Source: Flavobacterium sp. (GTDB lineage Bacteria; Bacteroidota; Bacteroidia; Flavobacteriales; Flavobacteriaceae). Taken from it: a DNA stretch of 64,000 bases. The translations under genes were made by a program, and so were the position numbers. The notes under the pieces were generated by a model. The model ran no database searches. It was given only the letters and a program-made list of their open reading frames with translations, and was not told the origin of the DNA. Shown one piece after another: positions 9,541-18,021 of the stretch. The stretch spans positions 170,642-234,641 of the forward strand of contig JADGMX010000010.1 of the NCBI GenBank assembly GCA_015234525.1, written 5' to 3'. Within the stretch, counting starts at the first letter, position 1. Every line of letters starts with the position of its first letter.

Positions 9541-10037
9541 GAAGCTACCTATAATTATGTAACAAATAACAAAGATTTTATAATGTTGATAAATTTCTAA
9601 ATAGCCTTGATATTCAAGACTTTCGGATTTTAAAATTTTTGTTGATAAATCAGGATAGAAAATTGAAAGTAAATTTTGATGTTGCGCGAGAAATATTAAG
9701 GCGAAATTTTAGCGAGAAAAGCAAATACTGTTTGCCGAATTTTTAGAAAAGTTATCAGCCGTTGACGTGTGGTTTTTTAACAGGATTGGAGGTGTGAACT
9801 TATCGGCAATTTTATAAAAAGCAGGTTATCAATATTTGTTCATAACCTTTAAAAGCGGCTGATTTAAAATACAGTTACAAGCGCATTCGATGTTGATAAA
9901 CGGGGATAAAAAGTTAAAAGTCGGTTTCCAGTGAGAGCTTCTAAAAGTTATTGGTGATGTTAACACGCTATAATACCCATCAAAATTTAATTTTAAAATA
10001 ATTTTTCTTTTTGATGTATTAAGTTAATGTTAACAAC
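9541..10037. other. Gene-free AT-rich stretch with DnaA-box-like repeats: candidate oriC
   Basis: The 617 bp from 9421 to 10037 hold no convincing gene. Three exact copies of TGTTGATAA lie at 9584-9592, 9640-9648 and 9891-9899; this is one base from the classical DnaA box TGTGGATAA. Partial boxes on the other strand start at 9752 (TTATCAGCC), 9800 (TTATCGGCA) and 9826 (TTATCAATA). A very AT-rich tract at 9981-10036 could be an unwinding element, and it is bracketed by two TGTTAACA palindromes. Genes to the left point left and most to the right point right. dnaA is not in this window, so the call is a candidate only. Confidence 0.45.
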
Positions 10038-10277
10038 TCAGACGATTTTCAAATTTTGATTTCCGTTTAGGTCGTTTAGGATTTCGTTGACGATTTCGAG
10101 ATCGTTTGCATGGACCTTTAGTTTTATTCCGCCGAATGCGATTGAGTACATTGGTGCGACAGATGTAGCGGTTTCGTTTTGGAAATAGTAGGCGATTCCT
10201 TTGAGGTTTAGCTGGTGTTTTAGTATTTCGATCTCGTGCGGATAGTTGAAGGTGGCCGCGGTAATAAAATCTTTCAT
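10038..10277 (-). CDS. DUF2007-like small protein
   Basis: A 79-residue protein that looks like the DUF2007 family, sometimes called putative signal-transducing proteins; the biochemical role is unknown. Visible features are the start MKDFITAATF, HEIEILKHQLNLKGI (residues 14-28), a central FQNE segment, and the conserved IKLKVHANDLEIVNEILND near residues 51-69. It has no signal peptide or membrane segment. It is a single gene divergent from rnr, and its 3' end abuts the candidate origin. An overlapping frame of similar size on the same strand is basic and motif-poor and was not chosen. Confidence 0.75.
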   Translation of the reverse strand: MKDFITAATFNYPHEIEILKHQLNLKGIAYYFQNETATSVAPMYSIAFGGIKLKVHANDLEIVNEILNDLNGNQNLKIV

Positions 10278-10287
10278 CGTTTTTCAA

Positions 10288-10295
10288 CAAAGATA
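10288..10295 (-). promoter_or_regulatory. -7 box of the DUF2007 gene
   Basis: Minus-strand TATCTTTG, matching TAnnTTTG, 11 bp upstream of the start codon at 10277. No TTG is seen at proper spacing. Confidence 0.45.
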
Positions 10296-10409
10296 TTTTA
10301 TTTAAAAGTTTGATTTAGAGGGTGCCGCGTTAATATTTGTTTAAACTCACCCTTACAAAATGTGAACTGTAAACAATTTCGTAAATTTCAGCAATATTTA
10401 AGACTACAC

Positions 10410-12590
10410 ATGAGTAAGAAACCAGGTAAACCAAATACCAAGGAAAAGGATTTCTCGGGAAAGATTTTGAAAATTCTTTCAAAGAACGCCAACAAACCAT
10501 ATAATTATAAGCAGATCGCGGCTAAACTCGAATTAGACGATACCAAGAGTCGCAATGAAATCATAAAGGATCTAAAACTTTTAGCTTCTAAGGGAAAGAT
10601 CATTGAAGCTGAACCGGGAAAATACCTGGTAAAAGCTGCCAGTCAGGATTACTACGAAGGCCGAATCGACATGACCAGTCGCAAGACCGCCTACTTTATT
10701 TGTGAGGATTTTGCAGAGGATGTGTTTATTCCGACCAATAATCTAAATCACGCGTTGGATGGTGACACGGTAAAAGTTTACGTTTATAACCGTCGCAGCG
10801 GAAAACGTCCTGAAGGTGAAGTGATTGAAATCATCGAGCGCAAGAAGACAGAATTTGTTGGTGTGATTGATATTCAGAAAAATTTTGCTTTTGTCACTAC
10901 GGCAAATGTGAAAATGTACACTGATATTTTTATTCCGAAAGACAAGATAGGTGAGGCGCAACAAGGTGATGTTGTGGTGGTTAAAATTGAAGACTGGCCG
11001 AAGAAAGCTGACAGTCCGTTTGGATCAGTAATCAATGTTCTGGGAAAACCGGGTGAACACGATACTGAAATGCATGCGATTTTGGCTGAATACGGACTTC
11101 CGTACGAATTCCCGCCTGAAGTTGAAGAATACGCACAGAAAATTGATACTTCGATTCAGGAAAGTGAAATTGCGAATCGTCGGGATATGCGCGATACATT
11201 GACATTTACAATCGATCCGCGTGATGCGAAAGATTTCGATGATGCGTTGTCGTTTAAAAAACTTGATAATGGAAATTTCGAGATTGGTATTCACATTGCC
11301 GACGTGTCGTATTATCTTCAGGAAGGAACTATTTTGGATGATGAAGCCTATCAACGGGCCACTTCGGTTTACTTAGTTGACCGCGTTGTTCCGATGCTTC
11401 CCGAAGTGCTTTCAAACTTTGCGTGTTCGCTTAGGCCGCATGAAGAGAAATACACATTTTCAGCTGTTTTTGAAATATCGCCGCAAGCTCAGGTAACCAA
11501 TCAGTGGTTTGGAAGAACGGTTACGTATTCAGATCAGCGTTTTTCATATGAAGAAGCGCAGCATATTATCGAAACGCAAGGGAATATGATTCCGGCTGAT
11601 ATTTCGATTACCGGAAGTGACTATGAAGTTCCGGATCATATCGTTGAAGCTACTTTGAAACTTGACGAACTTGCCAAAATTTTCCGACGTAATCGTTTGA
11701 AGAATGGCGCTATTTCGTTTGATAAAGTCGAGGTTAAATTCCACTTAAACGAACGCGACGAGCCAACCGGAGTTTATTTTAAAGAATCAAAAGACTCGAA
11801 TCATTTGATTGAGGAGTTCATGCTTCTGGCCAATAGAAAAGTGGCGGAATACATTGGGAAGCAGAAAAAGACATTTGTTTACCGGATTCACGATGAGCCG
11901 AATGAGGACAAGCTAATCGGATTGCAGTCGGTGATTGCCAAATTTGGCTATAAAATCGATTTGCGATCTAAAAAGGATATTTCAAAATCTCTAAATAGTT
12001 TGCTGTCAGATGTTCAGGGTAAAAAAGAGCAGAATTTAGTTGATACCTTGGCAATCCGAACAATGAGCAAGGCAAAGTATTCGACGGATAACATTGGGCA
12101 CTACGGACTCGCATTCGACTATTATTCGCATTTTACGTCGCCAATCAGGCGTTATCCCGATGTGATGGTACATAGATTACTTCAGTACTATTTAGATGGC
12201 GGAAAATCGGTTAGTGAAGATGTTTACGAAGCCAAATCGGAACATTCATCAAATATGGAAGCGCTTGCAACCAACGCTGAGCGTGATTCAATCAAGTACA
12301 TGCAGGTTAAATACATGCAGGACCATCAGGAGGAGGAGTTTTTGGGTGTTATTTCTGGCGTTACCGAATGGGGAATCTATGTAGAAATCGTCAGCAATAA
12401 GTGCGAAGGAATGTGTAGAATCAGGGAAATTAAAGACGATTATTACACCTTCGACGAAAAGCAATATGCGCTAGTAGGCGAAATTTCAAAGAATATTTTA
12501 CAATTAGGTGATGAAGTTTTCGTTAAGGTCAAAAATGCTGATCTTGTTAAAAAGCAGCTTGACTTTCACTTCATCCGTAAAAACAGTTAA
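10410..12590 (+). CDS. rnr: Ribonuclease R (3'-5' exoribonuclease)
   Basis: RNase R degrades structured RNA 3'-5' and acts in RNA quality control. The 726-residue protein has an N-terminal winged-helix segment (residues 10-70), cold-shock-type domains (75-215), the RNB catalytic domain with TIDPRDAKDFDDAL near 266-279 carrying the metal-binding aspartates, the FTSPIRRYPDVMVHRLLQ signature near 575, and a C-terminal S1 domain near 640-725. The ATG at 10410 starts the conserved basic MSKKPGKP region; an upstream in-frame ATG at 10362 adds 16 unrelated residues. The GIN-domain gene follows after 2 bp, so the two are likely co-transcribed. Confidence 0.96.
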   Translation: MSKKPGKPNTKEKDFSGKILKILSKNANKPYNYKQIAAKLELDDTKSRNEIIKDLKLLASKGKIIEAEPGKYLVKAASQDYYEGRIDMTSRKTAYFICEDFAEDVFIPTNNLNHALDGDTVKVYVYNRRSGKRPEGEVIEIIERKKTEFVGVIDIQKNFAFVTTANVKMYTDIFIPKDKIGEAQQGDVVVVKIEDWPKKADSPFGSVINVLGKPGEHDTEMHAILAEYGLPYEFPPEVEEYAQKIDTSIQESEIANRRDMRDTLTFTIDPRDAKDFDDALSFKKLDNGNFEIGIHIADVSYYLQEGTILDDEAYQRATSVYLVDRVVPMLPEVLSNFACSLRPHEEKYTFSAVFEISPQAQVTNQWFGRTVTYSDQRFSYEEAQHIIETQGNMIPADISITGSDYEVPDHIVEATLKLDELAKIFRRNRLKNGAISFDKVEVKFHLNERDEPTGVYFKESKDSNHLIEEFMLLANRKVAEYIGKQKKTFVYRIHDEPNEDKLIGLQSVIAKFGYKIDLRSKKDISKSLNSLLSDVQGKKEQNLVDTLAIRTMSKAKYSTDNIGHYGLAFDYYSHFTSPIRRYPDVMVHRLLQYYLDGGKSVSEDVYEAKSEHSSNMEALATNAERDSIKYMQVKYMQDHQEEEFLGVISGVTEWGIYVEIVSNKCEGMCRIREIKDDYYTFDEKQYALVGEISKNILQLGDEVFVKVKNADLVKKQLDFHFIRKNS

Positions 12591-12592
12591 TC

Positions 12593-13261
12593 ATGAAAAA
12601 GTTTTTTATACTGTTGCTTTTGGCGATTTCAAGTGCGTCATTTGCACAAGTGACTAAAAATATTGGCGACTTCAAAGATCTGAAAGTTTATGATCGAATT
12701 ACGGTTTATTTGGTCAAATCAGATGTAAATAAAGTTGAGATTACAGGGAAACGAAGCAATGAAGTTCAGCTCGTAAACAGTAACGGAACGTTGAAAGTTA
12801 AGATGCAATTTGGAAAACTTCTGCAAGGTGATGATATCGAAGCTCGCGTTCATTATAAAGTTTTGGAAAGTGTTGATGCCAGTGAAGGATCGATGATTTC
12901 GTCTGAAAACGTAATTGCGCAAGATGAGTTTGAAATCAATGCTAAAGAAGGTTCTCAGGTTACGCTTAATGTTGAAGTGAACGATCTCGAAGTTCGGGCG
13001 GTGACGGGTGCTATCGTAAGTCTAAAGGGCCGAACCGATGAACTTGATGCGACTTTAGGTACCGGTGGGGAACTCAAAGCAAAAGCACTTGTTGCAACCA
13101 AAGCCGAGGTTGCCATTCGTGCCGGCGGACAAGCTGAAGTTTACGCCACGGATAGAATTGAAACCGATATCAAAGCCGGTGGCGACATCGTAGTTTACGG
13201 AAATCCGGCAAAAGTTAGCGAAAAAGCTTCATTGGGCGGAACTGTGACCATAAAGAAGTAA
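12593..13261 (+). CDS. Secreted GIN-domain (DUF2807) protein
   Basis: A 222-residue exported protein with a signal peptide at residues 1-19 ending in SFAQ. The rest is a right-handed beta-helix-like repeat typical of the head GIN domain (DUF2807): KVYDRITVYLVKSD, VEITGKRSNEV, LESVDASEGSMISSE and repeated short strands with alternating hydrophobic residues. The family is common in Bacteroidota and its function is unknown. It starts 2 bp after rnr, suggesting co-transcription, but no functional link to RNA decay is evident. Confidence 0.85.
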   Translation: MKKFFILLLLAISSASFAQVTKNIGDFKDLKVYDRITVYLVKSDVNKVEITGKRSNEVQLVNSNGTLKVKMQFGKLLQGDDIEARVHYKVLESVDASEGSMISSENVIAQDEFEINAKEGSQVTLNVEVNDLEVRAVTGAIVSLKGRTDELDATLGTGGELKAKALVATKAEVAIRAGGQAEVYATDRIETDIKAGGDIVVYGNPAKVSEKASLGGTVTIKK

Positions 13262-13319
13262 TCCCCGAAATTTTGCTTATTTTTGGCAACTCACACTTTT
13301 TAAAGATCGGAGATTTTTG

Positions 13320-13994
13320 ATGATTCAAGATGTATTAACTGCAATTCCGCTTGGAATTTTTTTAAGCTTTTTGATAGGACCGGTTTTTTTCGTTCTATTG
13401 GAAACCAGTGCTGTTAAGGGTGTTCGAGCGGCATTAGCATTCGACATGGGTGTAATTATCGCCGACATCCTCTTTATTGTGATTGCCTACGGAAGCAGCT
13501 ATCGGTTAATTGCCAGCATAAAAAAAGATCCTGCCGTATTTGTCTTTGGTGGCGGAATCATGATGATTTACGGGATTGTAACTTTTGTACAACACCGGAA
13601 AAAACAACGAAAGCATAATGATGAAAGCACTGCTGAAGTCATAAAGAACAACTACAAAGGCCTTTTTATGAAAGGATTTTTCCTGAATTTCATAAATGTC
13701 GGAGTGTTGTTGTTTTGGTTTTTGATTCTGATTACGGTTGGTCCGAAACTAAATCTTGATCTTTCCCGGTTGGTAACCTTTTTCGGAACGGTAATCCTTA
13801 CTTATTTAATTGTCGACATTATCAAAATGTTGCTCGCAAAACAGTTGAAAAGTAAAATGACACCAACGAATGTCTTTAGAATCAAAAAAGTAATCAGTTT
13901 ATTGTTGGTGGTTTTCGGCGTTGTAATTATGAGCCAGGGATGGTTTCCAAACGACCAGAAGTTTGTAAAACGCGCACTTGAAAAGATGGAATAG
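13320..13994 (+). CDS. LysE-family membrane translocator
   Basis: A 224-residue inner-membrane protein of the LysE/RhtB superfamily, whose members export amino acids or related metabolites. It has about six hydrophobic helices, with the family-typical N-terminal stretch IPLGIFLSFLIGPVFFVLLE (residues 8-27) and FDMGVIIADILFI (42-54). The substrate cannot be told from the sequence. I start at the ATG at 13320; a TTG directly before it is also in frame. It lies 58 bp after the GIN-domain gene and upstream of tRNA-Cys. Confidence 0.82.
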   Translation: MIQDVLTAIPLGIFLSFLIGPVFFVLLETSAVKGVRAALAFDMGVIIADILFIVIAYGSSYRLIASIKKDPAVFVFGGGIMMIYGIVTFVQHRKKQRKHNDESTAEVIKNNYKGLFMKGFFLNFINVGVLLFWFLILITVGPKLNLDLSRLVTFFGTVILTYLIVDIIKMLLAKQLKSKMTPTNVFRIKKVISLLLVVFGVVIMSQGWFPNDQKFVKRALEKME

Positions 13995-14046
13995 CACAAA
14001 TGCGACGTTCTTTCAAAATATACTTTTAAACTATCAAGATTTTATT

Positions 14047-14054
14047 TACATTTG
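14047..14054 (+). promoter_or_regulatory. -7 box of the tRNA-Cys gene
   Basis: TACATTTG matches TAnnTTTG and lies 14 bp before the tRNA 5' end. No good TTG partner is seen. Confidence 0.45.
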
Positions 14055-14068
14055 CCATCCATTCAAAG

Positions 14069-14139
14069 GGCGTCGTGGCCGAGTGGCTAGGCTGGGCTCT
14101 GCAAAAGCTCCTACTGCGGTTCGAATCCGCACGATGCCT
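14069..14139 (+). tRNA. tRNA-Cys (anticodon GCA)
   Basis: The 71-nt sequence folds as a full cloverleaf. The 7-bp acceptor is GGCGTCG/CGATGCC with one G-U pair; the D arm is GCC..GGC; the anticodon stem is GGGCT/AGCTC with loop CTGCAAA, giving anticodon GCA; the T arm is TGCGG/CCGCA with loop TTCGAAT. The discriminator base is T, as expected for tRNA-Cys. CCA is not encoded. A strong terminator follows directly. Confidence 0.95.
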
Positions 14140-14140
14140 C

Positions 14141-14176
14141 AAAAAAAAAGACCTTCAAATCGAAGGTCTTTTTTTA
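14141..14176 (+). terminator. Intrinsic terminator after tRNA-Cys
   Basis: A GACCTTC/GAAGGTC stem with AT-rich loop has a long A run on its left and a T run on its right. It can act in both directions and overlaps the stop codon of the convergent folB gene. Confidence 0.88.
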
Positions 14177-14533
14177 TGTCCGAAATTCTTCCATTTGGAT
14201 GGTGACTGCTTCGACATCACCGCCAATTGGTGGGTTGAGTTTAGAAACCGACAACAAAATCCTGGAAACTTCCGGAATCTCAAGGAATATCCGTTTAATG
14301 ATTCGTTGAGCAACGTGTTCCAAAAGATTGGACCGGATCGCCATTTCTTCGTTTACGATTGAATTTAAAAGCACGTAATCAACTGTATCGGCAAGTTTAT
14401 CTGATAGAGCGGATTTTCTAAGATCAGTTTTTACTTCTAAGTTGACACTGTAATCTGAACCTATTTTGCTTTCTTCAATGAGGCATCCGTGATATGAAAA
14501 TGTGCGGATATTTTGAAGTTTAATCGTTCCCAT
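14174..14533 (-). CDS. folB: Dihydroneopterin aldolase
   Basis: FolB cleaves 7,8-dihydroneopterin to 6-hydroxymethyl-dihydropterin and glycolaldehyde in folate synthesis. The 119-residue length matches the family. Visible landmarks are the N-terminal IKLQNIRTFSYHGCLIEE (with YHG, residues 4-21), the central DTVDYVLLNSIV and LLEHVAQRI segments near 49-77 with the conserved Glu-His, and a C-terminal SKLNPPIGGDVEAV near 97-110 with the K-NPP motif. It is monocistronic, convergent with tRNA-Cys and divergent from glnS. Confidence 0.92.
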   Translation of the reverse strand: MGTIKLQNIRTFSYHGCLIEESKIGSDYSVNLEVKTDLRKSALSDKLADTVDYVLLNSIVNEEMAIRSNLLEHVAQRIIKRIFLEIPEVSRILLSVSKLNPPIGGDVEAVTIQMEEFRT

Positions 14534-14637
14534 AAATTTTATTTTGAAGCATAAAAGTACGCAAAAGCCAACGAACTTATACCATATTCAGCGGTTGTAA
14601 CCACAAAATTGATAACTTTACGCCTTTAGAAAAAACT

Positions 14638-16725
14638 ATGTCTGCAGAAGAAAAATCACTGAATTTTATTGAACAAATCATCGAAGAGGATTTGAAAAAC
14701 GGCATGTCGCCGGATTCGCTTCGTTTTCGTTTTCCTCCAGAGCCAAATGGGTATTTACATATTGGACATGCGAGTTCGATTGCATTAAATTTTGGACTTG
14801 GAATCGATTACAACGCGCCTGTTAACCTTCGTTTTGACGATACAAATCCGGCCAAAGAAGAGCAGGAATTCGTTGATGCCATAAAGCGTGATGTGGAATG
14901 GCTGGGTTACAAATGGGCCGAAGAGCGTTACGCATCTGATTATTTTCAACAGCTTTACGATTGGGCTGTGCAAATGATTAAAGACGGATATGCCTATGTT
15001 GACAGTCAAACTTCTGAAGAAATGGCGCAACAAAAAGGAACGCCAACCACACCAGGAACTGATAGTCCGTATAGAAACCGGTCGGTTGAGGAAAACCTGG
15101 ATTTATTTAACCGCATGAAAAACGGCGAGTTTACCGAAGGTGCTCATATTCTCCGTGCTAAAATCGACATGAAATCGACTAATATGCTGATGCGGGATCC
15201 GATCATGTATAGGATTTTACATAAAGCGCATCATAGAACCGGTGACAAATGGTGCATTTATCCAATGTACGATTGGGCACACGGCGAAAGCGATTACCTC
15301 GAGCAGGTTTCACACTCTTTTTGTACGCTTGAATTTTTGCCGCACCGCGAATTATACGATTGGTTTTTAGACCGGATTTATGACAATACTAAAGTTCGTC
15401 CAAAGCAACGCGAATTTGCGCGTCGGAATTTGAGTCATACTGTTGTCAGCAAACGAAAACTGATGCAACTCGTAGCTGAAGGCCATGTGAAAGGTTGGGA
15501 CGATCCCAGAATGTCGACCATTTCAGGACTTCGCAGACGCGGATATACGGCTGCATCGCTTCGTAATTTTGCCAATGCAATCGGAATTGCAAAACGTGAT
15601 AACCTGATTAACGTGTCGTTATTGGAGTTTTACATTCGCGAAGATCTCAATAAAACAGCACCCCGCGTAATGGCTGTTCTTGATCCGGTAAAAGTTGTCA
15701 TTACCAATTATCCGGAAGGAAAAGAGGAGTGGCTTGATGCCGAAAACAATCAGGAAGATGATAGCGCAGGTTTTAGAAAAGTGCCATTGTCACGCGAAAT
15801 CTACATTGAACGTGAGGATTTCCTCGAGGATGCGCCATCGAAGTTTTTTCGATTAAGTCTTGGCCGCGAAGTTCGTTTAAAAAACGCCTATATCATTAAA
15901 GGTGAGTCGGTTGTTAAAGATTCAGATGGAAATGTTACTGAAATTCACGTCACTTATGATACCGATAGTTTAAGCGGAAGCGGTACTGAGGCAAGCATGC
16001 GAAAGGTATCAGGAACCCTGCATTGGGTGTCGGTTAGTCATGCTCTTGAAGCTGAAGTGCGACTTTACGACCGACTTTTTACTGATGAAGCGCCGGATTC
16101 TCATAAAGAAAAGGATTTTTTGGAATTCGTAAATCCGGATTCACTAAAAGTAGTTACCGGGTATGTTGAACCAAGTCTTAAAGACGCGAAAATTGAAGAT
16201 CAATTTCAGTTTCAACGTGTAGGTTATTTTACTGTTGATAAAGATTCGACTGATGAAAAACTGGTTTTCAACAGAACGGTCGGACTAAAAGATGCTTGGG
16301 AAGAAAAGGGCAAAAAAGAGGAAAATATCATCAATAATAGCCTGAAAGACATCAATAAATTGTTCAAAGCATCGGAAGACGAGCAACCTGAAATCCAAAA
16401 GGCGATCGGGGAGAAGCTAAGCGAAGTTGCCGGATTCAGTTTGTTGCAAAACTCGATTAAAAAGAATATCAACAATAATAAGAGTTCGTTACTTTTTGTA
16501 AATCTATTGTTGAAATACAACCGATCTATTACGTTTGCTGACATTGATACGGAGTTGACCGAAAAATTAGTTTCGATGTCGCTTCGAAGTGAATCGCCGA
16601 TTGTAAGATATGAAGTTGTAACACATATTTTAGCGGAAGCAAATCTGAAATCACAATTCTCAAATTTTTTGCAAGATCTTCTGGCAACAGAAAAAAATGA
16701 AAAAGTTCGTCAGTTGTTGAGTTAA
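14638..16725 (+). CDS. glnS: Glutamine-tRNA ligase with C-terminal extension
   Basis: Class I synthetase that charges tRNA-Gln. The HIGH motif is in GYLHIGHA (residues 39-45), and the KMSKS-type loop is VVSKRKL near 272. The anticodon-binding beta-barrel region (REIYIEREDF, GREVRLKNAY) lies in 380-550. The protein has 695 residues against about 554 in E. coli, so about 130-140 residues are added at the C-terminus. Many Bacteroidota enzymes are annotated as GlnRS/YqeY fusions, and this tail may correspond. Having GlnRS implies direct glutamine charging; a GluRS is encoded at 20993. Confidence 0.95.
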   Translation: MSAEEKSLNFIEQIIEEDLKNGMSPDSLRFRFPPEPNGYLHIGHASSIALNFGLGIDYNAPVNLRFDDTNPAKEEQEFVDAIKRDVEWLGYKWAEERYASDYFQQLYDWAVQMIKDGYAYVDSQTSEEMAQQKGTPTTPGTDSPYRNRSVEENLDLFNRMKNGEFTEGAHILRAKIDMKSTNMLMRDPIMYRILHKAHHRTGDKWCIYPMYDWAHGESDYLEQVSHSFCTLEFLPHRELYDWFLDRIYDNTKVRPKQREFARRNLSHTVVSKRKLMQLVAEGHVKGWDDPRMSTISGLRRRGYTAASLRNFANAIGIAKRDNLINVSLLEFYIREDLNKTAPRVMAVLDPVKVVITNYPEGKEEWLDAENNQEDDSAGFRKVPLSREIYIEREDFLEDAPSKFFRLSLGREVRLKNAYIIKGESVVKDSDGNVTEIHVTYDTDSLSGSGTEASMRKVSGTLHWVSVSHALEAEVRLYDRLFTDEAPDSHKEKDFLEFVNPDSLKVVTGYVEPSLKDAKIEDQFQFQRVGYFTVDKDSTDEKLVFNRTVGLKDAWEEKGKKEENIINNSLKDINKLFKASEDEQPEIQKAIGEKLSEVAGFSLLQNSIKKNINNNKSSLLFVNLLLKYNRSITFADIDTELTEKLVSMSLRSESPIVRYEVVTHILAEANLKSQFSNFLQDLLATEKNEKVRQLLS

Positions 16726-16749
16726 GAAGCAACCATCACTACAAATAAT

Positions 16750-16777
16750 AAAAGCGCCTCAGTTAAGGCGCTTTTTT
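16750..16777 (+). terminator. Intrinsic terminator of glnS
   Basis: AAAAGCGCCT and AGGCGCTTTTTT form a 10-bp stem with a 6-nt loop 24 bp after the glnS stop. The following 160 bp to the next gene are AT-rich and contain only a short tandem TTAAAATCGC repeat (x2, near 16902-16921). Confidence 0.9.
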
Positions 16778-16936
16778 CTATTATTGATATTTACTATCGT
16801 AAAGATATTTTATATAAAGTATGTTTATTAATTTTAGATGATTTAAAATAAATTTACGACCGTTTTAAAATTTAGTAATATCCTTTTACTTCTGGGGTGA
16901 TTAAAATCGCTTAAAATCGCTTATTTTGATTTTTGA

Positions 16937-17953
16937 CTATTTTGTAGAATCATAATCGTCATCAGTTCCCAAATTTTCATTTTCTCTCAGATTTTTATAA
17001 TCGTCAGACGGTTTAAATTCGTCTTTCGATTTTTGCGGTCGGTTTGACGATTTTTTCATCGCTTCACCAATTTGGTTCGAAGCGGTAAATGAAGCAACCA
17101 TGTTATTGAGCATGTCGCTTCCTGCTTGCGGCGAATTTGGAAGTAAAATCAAATTTGAATTTGTGTCGGCGCCAATTGCCTGAAGTGTATCGTAATGTTG
17201 AGTAACCACAATTAGTGCAGAAGCTTCCTGCGAGTTGATTCCGACTCTGTTCAAAACATCCACACTTTCCACGAGTCCGCGTGCAATCTCGCGTCGCTGA
17301 TCCGCAATACCTTGACCCTGAAGCCGCTTGCTTTCTGCTTCGGCTTTTGCTTTTGCGACAATTCTGATCCGTGAACTTTCAGCTTCAAATTCGGCTGCCG
17401 TTTTCTCACGATCCGCAGCATTGATTCGGTTCATCGCATTCTTAACCTGAATATCCGGATCGATGTCGGTGACAAGTGTGTTGATAATATCATAGCCATA
17501 AGTGGTCATCGCTTCGTTCAATTCACGTTTAACCGCAATCGCAATATCGTCCTTTCTTTCAAAAACATCGTCGAGACGAAGCTTTGGAACTTCAGCACGA
17601 ACAACGTCAAAAACATAAGCTGTGATTTGATCGTGAGGATATTCAAGACGATAAAATGCATCATATACCTTGTCTTTGATCACCATAAACTGAACTGAAA
17701 CTTTCAATTTAACGAACACGTTATCCTTGGTTTTCGTTTCAATGATAACATCCAATTGCTGAATTTTTAGGTTTATTTTACCAGCGATTTTATCAATAAC
17801 AGGAATTTTTAATTGCAAACCCGAATGGCGAATGCTTTGAAATTTGCCGAAACGTTCGACAATGGCTGAAGTTTGCTGCTTTACCGTGAAAAATGACGAG
17901 AGCAGAATAAAAAGTGCCAAGAAAAGAAAGATGTACAAACCGAGATTTTCCAT
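16937..17953 (-). CDS. SPFH/Band-7 membrane protein (paraslipin type)
   Basis: A 338-residue protein of the stomatin/prohibitin/flotillin superfamily. A membrane helix at residues 6-24 is followed by the SPFH domain (QQTSAIVERFGKFQSIRHSGL near 26-46 to about 190), then an Ala/Glu/Lys-rich coiled coil (near 195-235, with KAKAEAESKRLQGQG) and a low-complexity charged tail. Such proteins form large membrane-bound rings that often partner with proteases such as FtsH or NfeD proteins. No nfeD is adjacent here. The gene is convergent with glnS and divergent from the small barrel gene at 18022. Confidence 0.88.
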   Translation of the reverse strand: MENLGLYIFLFLALFILLSSFFTVKQQTSAIVERFGKFQSIRHSGLQLKIPVIDKIAGKINLKIQQLDVIIETKTKDNVFVKLKVSVQFMVIKDKVYDAFYRLEYPHDQITAYVFDVVRAEVPKLRLDDVFERKDDIAIAVKRELNEAMTTYGYDIINTLVTDIDPDIQVKNAMNRINAADREKTAAEFEAESSRIRIVAKAKAEAESKRLQGQGIADQRREIARGLVESVDVLNRVGINSQEASALIVVTQHYDTLQAIGADTNSNLILLPNSPQAGSDMLNNMVASFTASNQIGEAMKKSSNRPQKSKDEFKPSDDYKNLRENENLGTDDDYDSTK

Positions 17954-18021
17954 AAAGTTGTAAATTAGTTTTAGCGTATTTGGCTAAAGTTACAAATTAT
18001 AGCAGGCTAATCAATATTATT

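Noticed and set aside
10030..10290. Basic overlapping frame over the DUF2007 gene
   Set aside because: Arg/Asn-rich with no recognisable domain; the other frame gives a DUF2007-type protein.
16902..16921. Short tandem repeat TTAAAATCGC (two units) after glnS
   Set aside because: Only two units in an AT-rich spacer; no evidence of function or of a repeat array.
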